Source: an uncultured Hyphomicrobiales bacterium (GTDB lineage: Bacteria; Pseudomonadota; Alphaproteobacteria; Rhizobiales; Devosiaceae). Taken from it: a DNA stretch of 32,642 nt. Below are positions 32,104-32,642 of this stretch, piece after piece (the stretch's first letter is position 1; each line of letters starts with the position of its first letter). The notes under the pieces are model-generated. The model saw only the letters and a list, made by a program, of their open reading frames with translations, had not been told where the DNA came from and made no database searches. A program made the translations under genes and the position numbers. Where the stretch lies: NCBI GenBank assembly GCA_903842455.1, contig CAIMLX010000276.1:1-32642 (forward strand), given 5' to 3'.

Positions 32104-32642
32104 ATGGAAGGCTTCTCGTTTCCCCTCGTATTCGGTGCAGGCGTGCTGAGTTTCCTCAGTCCCTGCGTGCTGCCGCTGGTGCCGCCCTATCTCACCTACA
32201 TGAGCGGGGCGAGCTTCGACCAGTTGCGTGCCGATGGCACCTCGGCAGGCGTCATCTGGCGGAAGTCGGTCTTCACTTCGCTGTTCTTCATCGCCGGGTT
32301 CTCGATCGTCTTCGTGCTGTTCGGCGCGACGGCGACGGCGCTTGGCCAATCGTTCCGGCAGGTGCTGCCGATCCTGATGCCGCTCGCCGGCATCGTCATC
32401 ATTGCCATGGGCCTGCACTTCCTCGGGGTGTTCCGAATCAGATGGCTGGACATGCAGGTGCGCCATAACGGCCCCGGCGTCGCCTCCGGTCCGCTTGGTG
32501 GCTTCCTGCTCGGCCTCGCCTTCGCCGTCGGCTGGACCCCGTGCATCGGCCCGGTGCTCGCCGCCATTCTCGCGGTCGCCTCGAGCCAGCAGACGGCCCT
32601 CGATGGTGCGCTGCTGCTCGGGCTCTACTCGCTCGGCCTCGG
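32104..32642 (+). CDS. ccdA: CcdA/DsbD-type cytochrome c biogenesis membrane protein, 3' end cut by window
   Basis: Inner-membrane protein that passes reducing equivalents from cytoplasmic thioredoxin to periplasmic thiol proteins, needed for cytochrome c maturation. The visible 179 codons start MEGFSFPLVFGAGVLSFLSP; the first redox Cys is in LSPCVLPLVPPYL and the second in GWTPCIGPVLAAI, the CcdA signature pair on membrane segments 1 and 4. The ATG at 32104 has no strong ribosome binding site. The gene is open at the right edge of the window. It is divergent from the GH29 gene. The partner thioredoxin-like gene is not in view. Confidence 0.92.
   Translation, partial: MEGFSFPLVFGAGVLSFLSPCVLPLVPPYLTYMSGASFDQLRADGTSAGVIWRKSVFTSLFFIAGFSIVFVLFGATATALGQSFRQVLPILMPLAGIVIIAMGLHFLGVFRIRWLDMQVRHNGPGVASGPLGGFLLGLAFAVGWTPCIGPVLAAILAVASSQQTALDGALLLGLYSLGL

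Noticed and set aside
30239-32149. 636-codon plus-strand frame opposite the GH29 gene
   Set aside because: No family features and the other strand encodes an intact GH29 protein.
1-32642. tRNA genes, CRISPR arrays, insertion sequences, phage genes
   Set aside because: Intergenic gaps are short and show no cloverleaf, no regularly spaced repeats, no terminal inverted repeats with a transposase and no integrase.

Overview
This is a gene-dense, high-GC window with no rRNA, tRNA, CRISPR array, insertion sequence or phage gene that I could see. The gene families and their order point to an alphaproteobacterium of the Rhizobiales/Hyphomicrobiales. The evidence is a split PurS/PurQ/PurL FGAM synthase, a PurQ N-terminus with the rhizobial-type GLNRDRDM motif, a DUF1476 (F1-ATPase zeta) gene next to purC, nearby bolA and CGFS-glutaredoxin genes, a BacA/SbmA-type transporter, and a monocistronic rpsD. 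A Devosia-like genus is a guess from memory of such gene order, not something the sequence proves.

Layout. Positions 1-3622 (+): a GNAT acetyltransferase cut by the window edge, a TrmJ-type tRNA methyltransferase, an MFS exporter, and rpsD with a strong terminator. Positions 3692-6326 (+): a tightly coupled three-gene cassette of stand-alone adenylation enzyme, acyl carrier protein and alpha/beta-hydrolase-like protein, the least ordinary part of the window. Positions 6382-8610 (-): an outer-membrane beta-barrel protein and a SbmA/BacA-like peptide transporter, each with its own terminator. Positions 8751-10514 (+): ttcA and an inositol-monophosphatase-family gene. Positions 10533-13132 (-): two MFS transporters. 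Positions 13291-17957: a Dabb protein (+), then a minus-strand run bolA - membrane protein - HAD phosphatase - GNAT - aldo/keto reductase - grxD with several ATGA/GTGA overlaps, msrA upstream of it, and an FHDAE-motif protein on the plus strand. Positions 17950-30170 (-): the purine block purB...purC-purS...purQ...purL, interleaved with a serine hydrolase, an acyltransferase, two tiny paralogous membrane peptides, two tandem Pr6Pr-like membrane proteins, a CHAD-CYTH pair and a secreted protein; rpe sits just upstream of purB. Positions 30272-32642: a cytoplasmic GH29-type glycosidase (-) divergent from a ccdA-like gene (+) cut by the right edge.

How the genes fit together. purC, purS, purQ, purL and purB cover the FGAM synthase, SAICAR synthase and adenylosuccinate lyase steps of IMP/AMP synthesis. 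bolA and grxD are the usual downstream neighbours of purL in this group and act together in Fe-S/iron homeostasis; here they are separated by four extra genes. The adenylation-ACP-hydrolase cassette has the parts needed to activate a carboxylic acid, load it on a carrier and possibly release or transfer it; the substrate cannot be read from the sequence. No gene-free stretch exceeds 300 bases. The longest gaps (26937-27203, 31874-32103, 7112-7317) hold only putative promoter or operator elements and one terminator, noted below.
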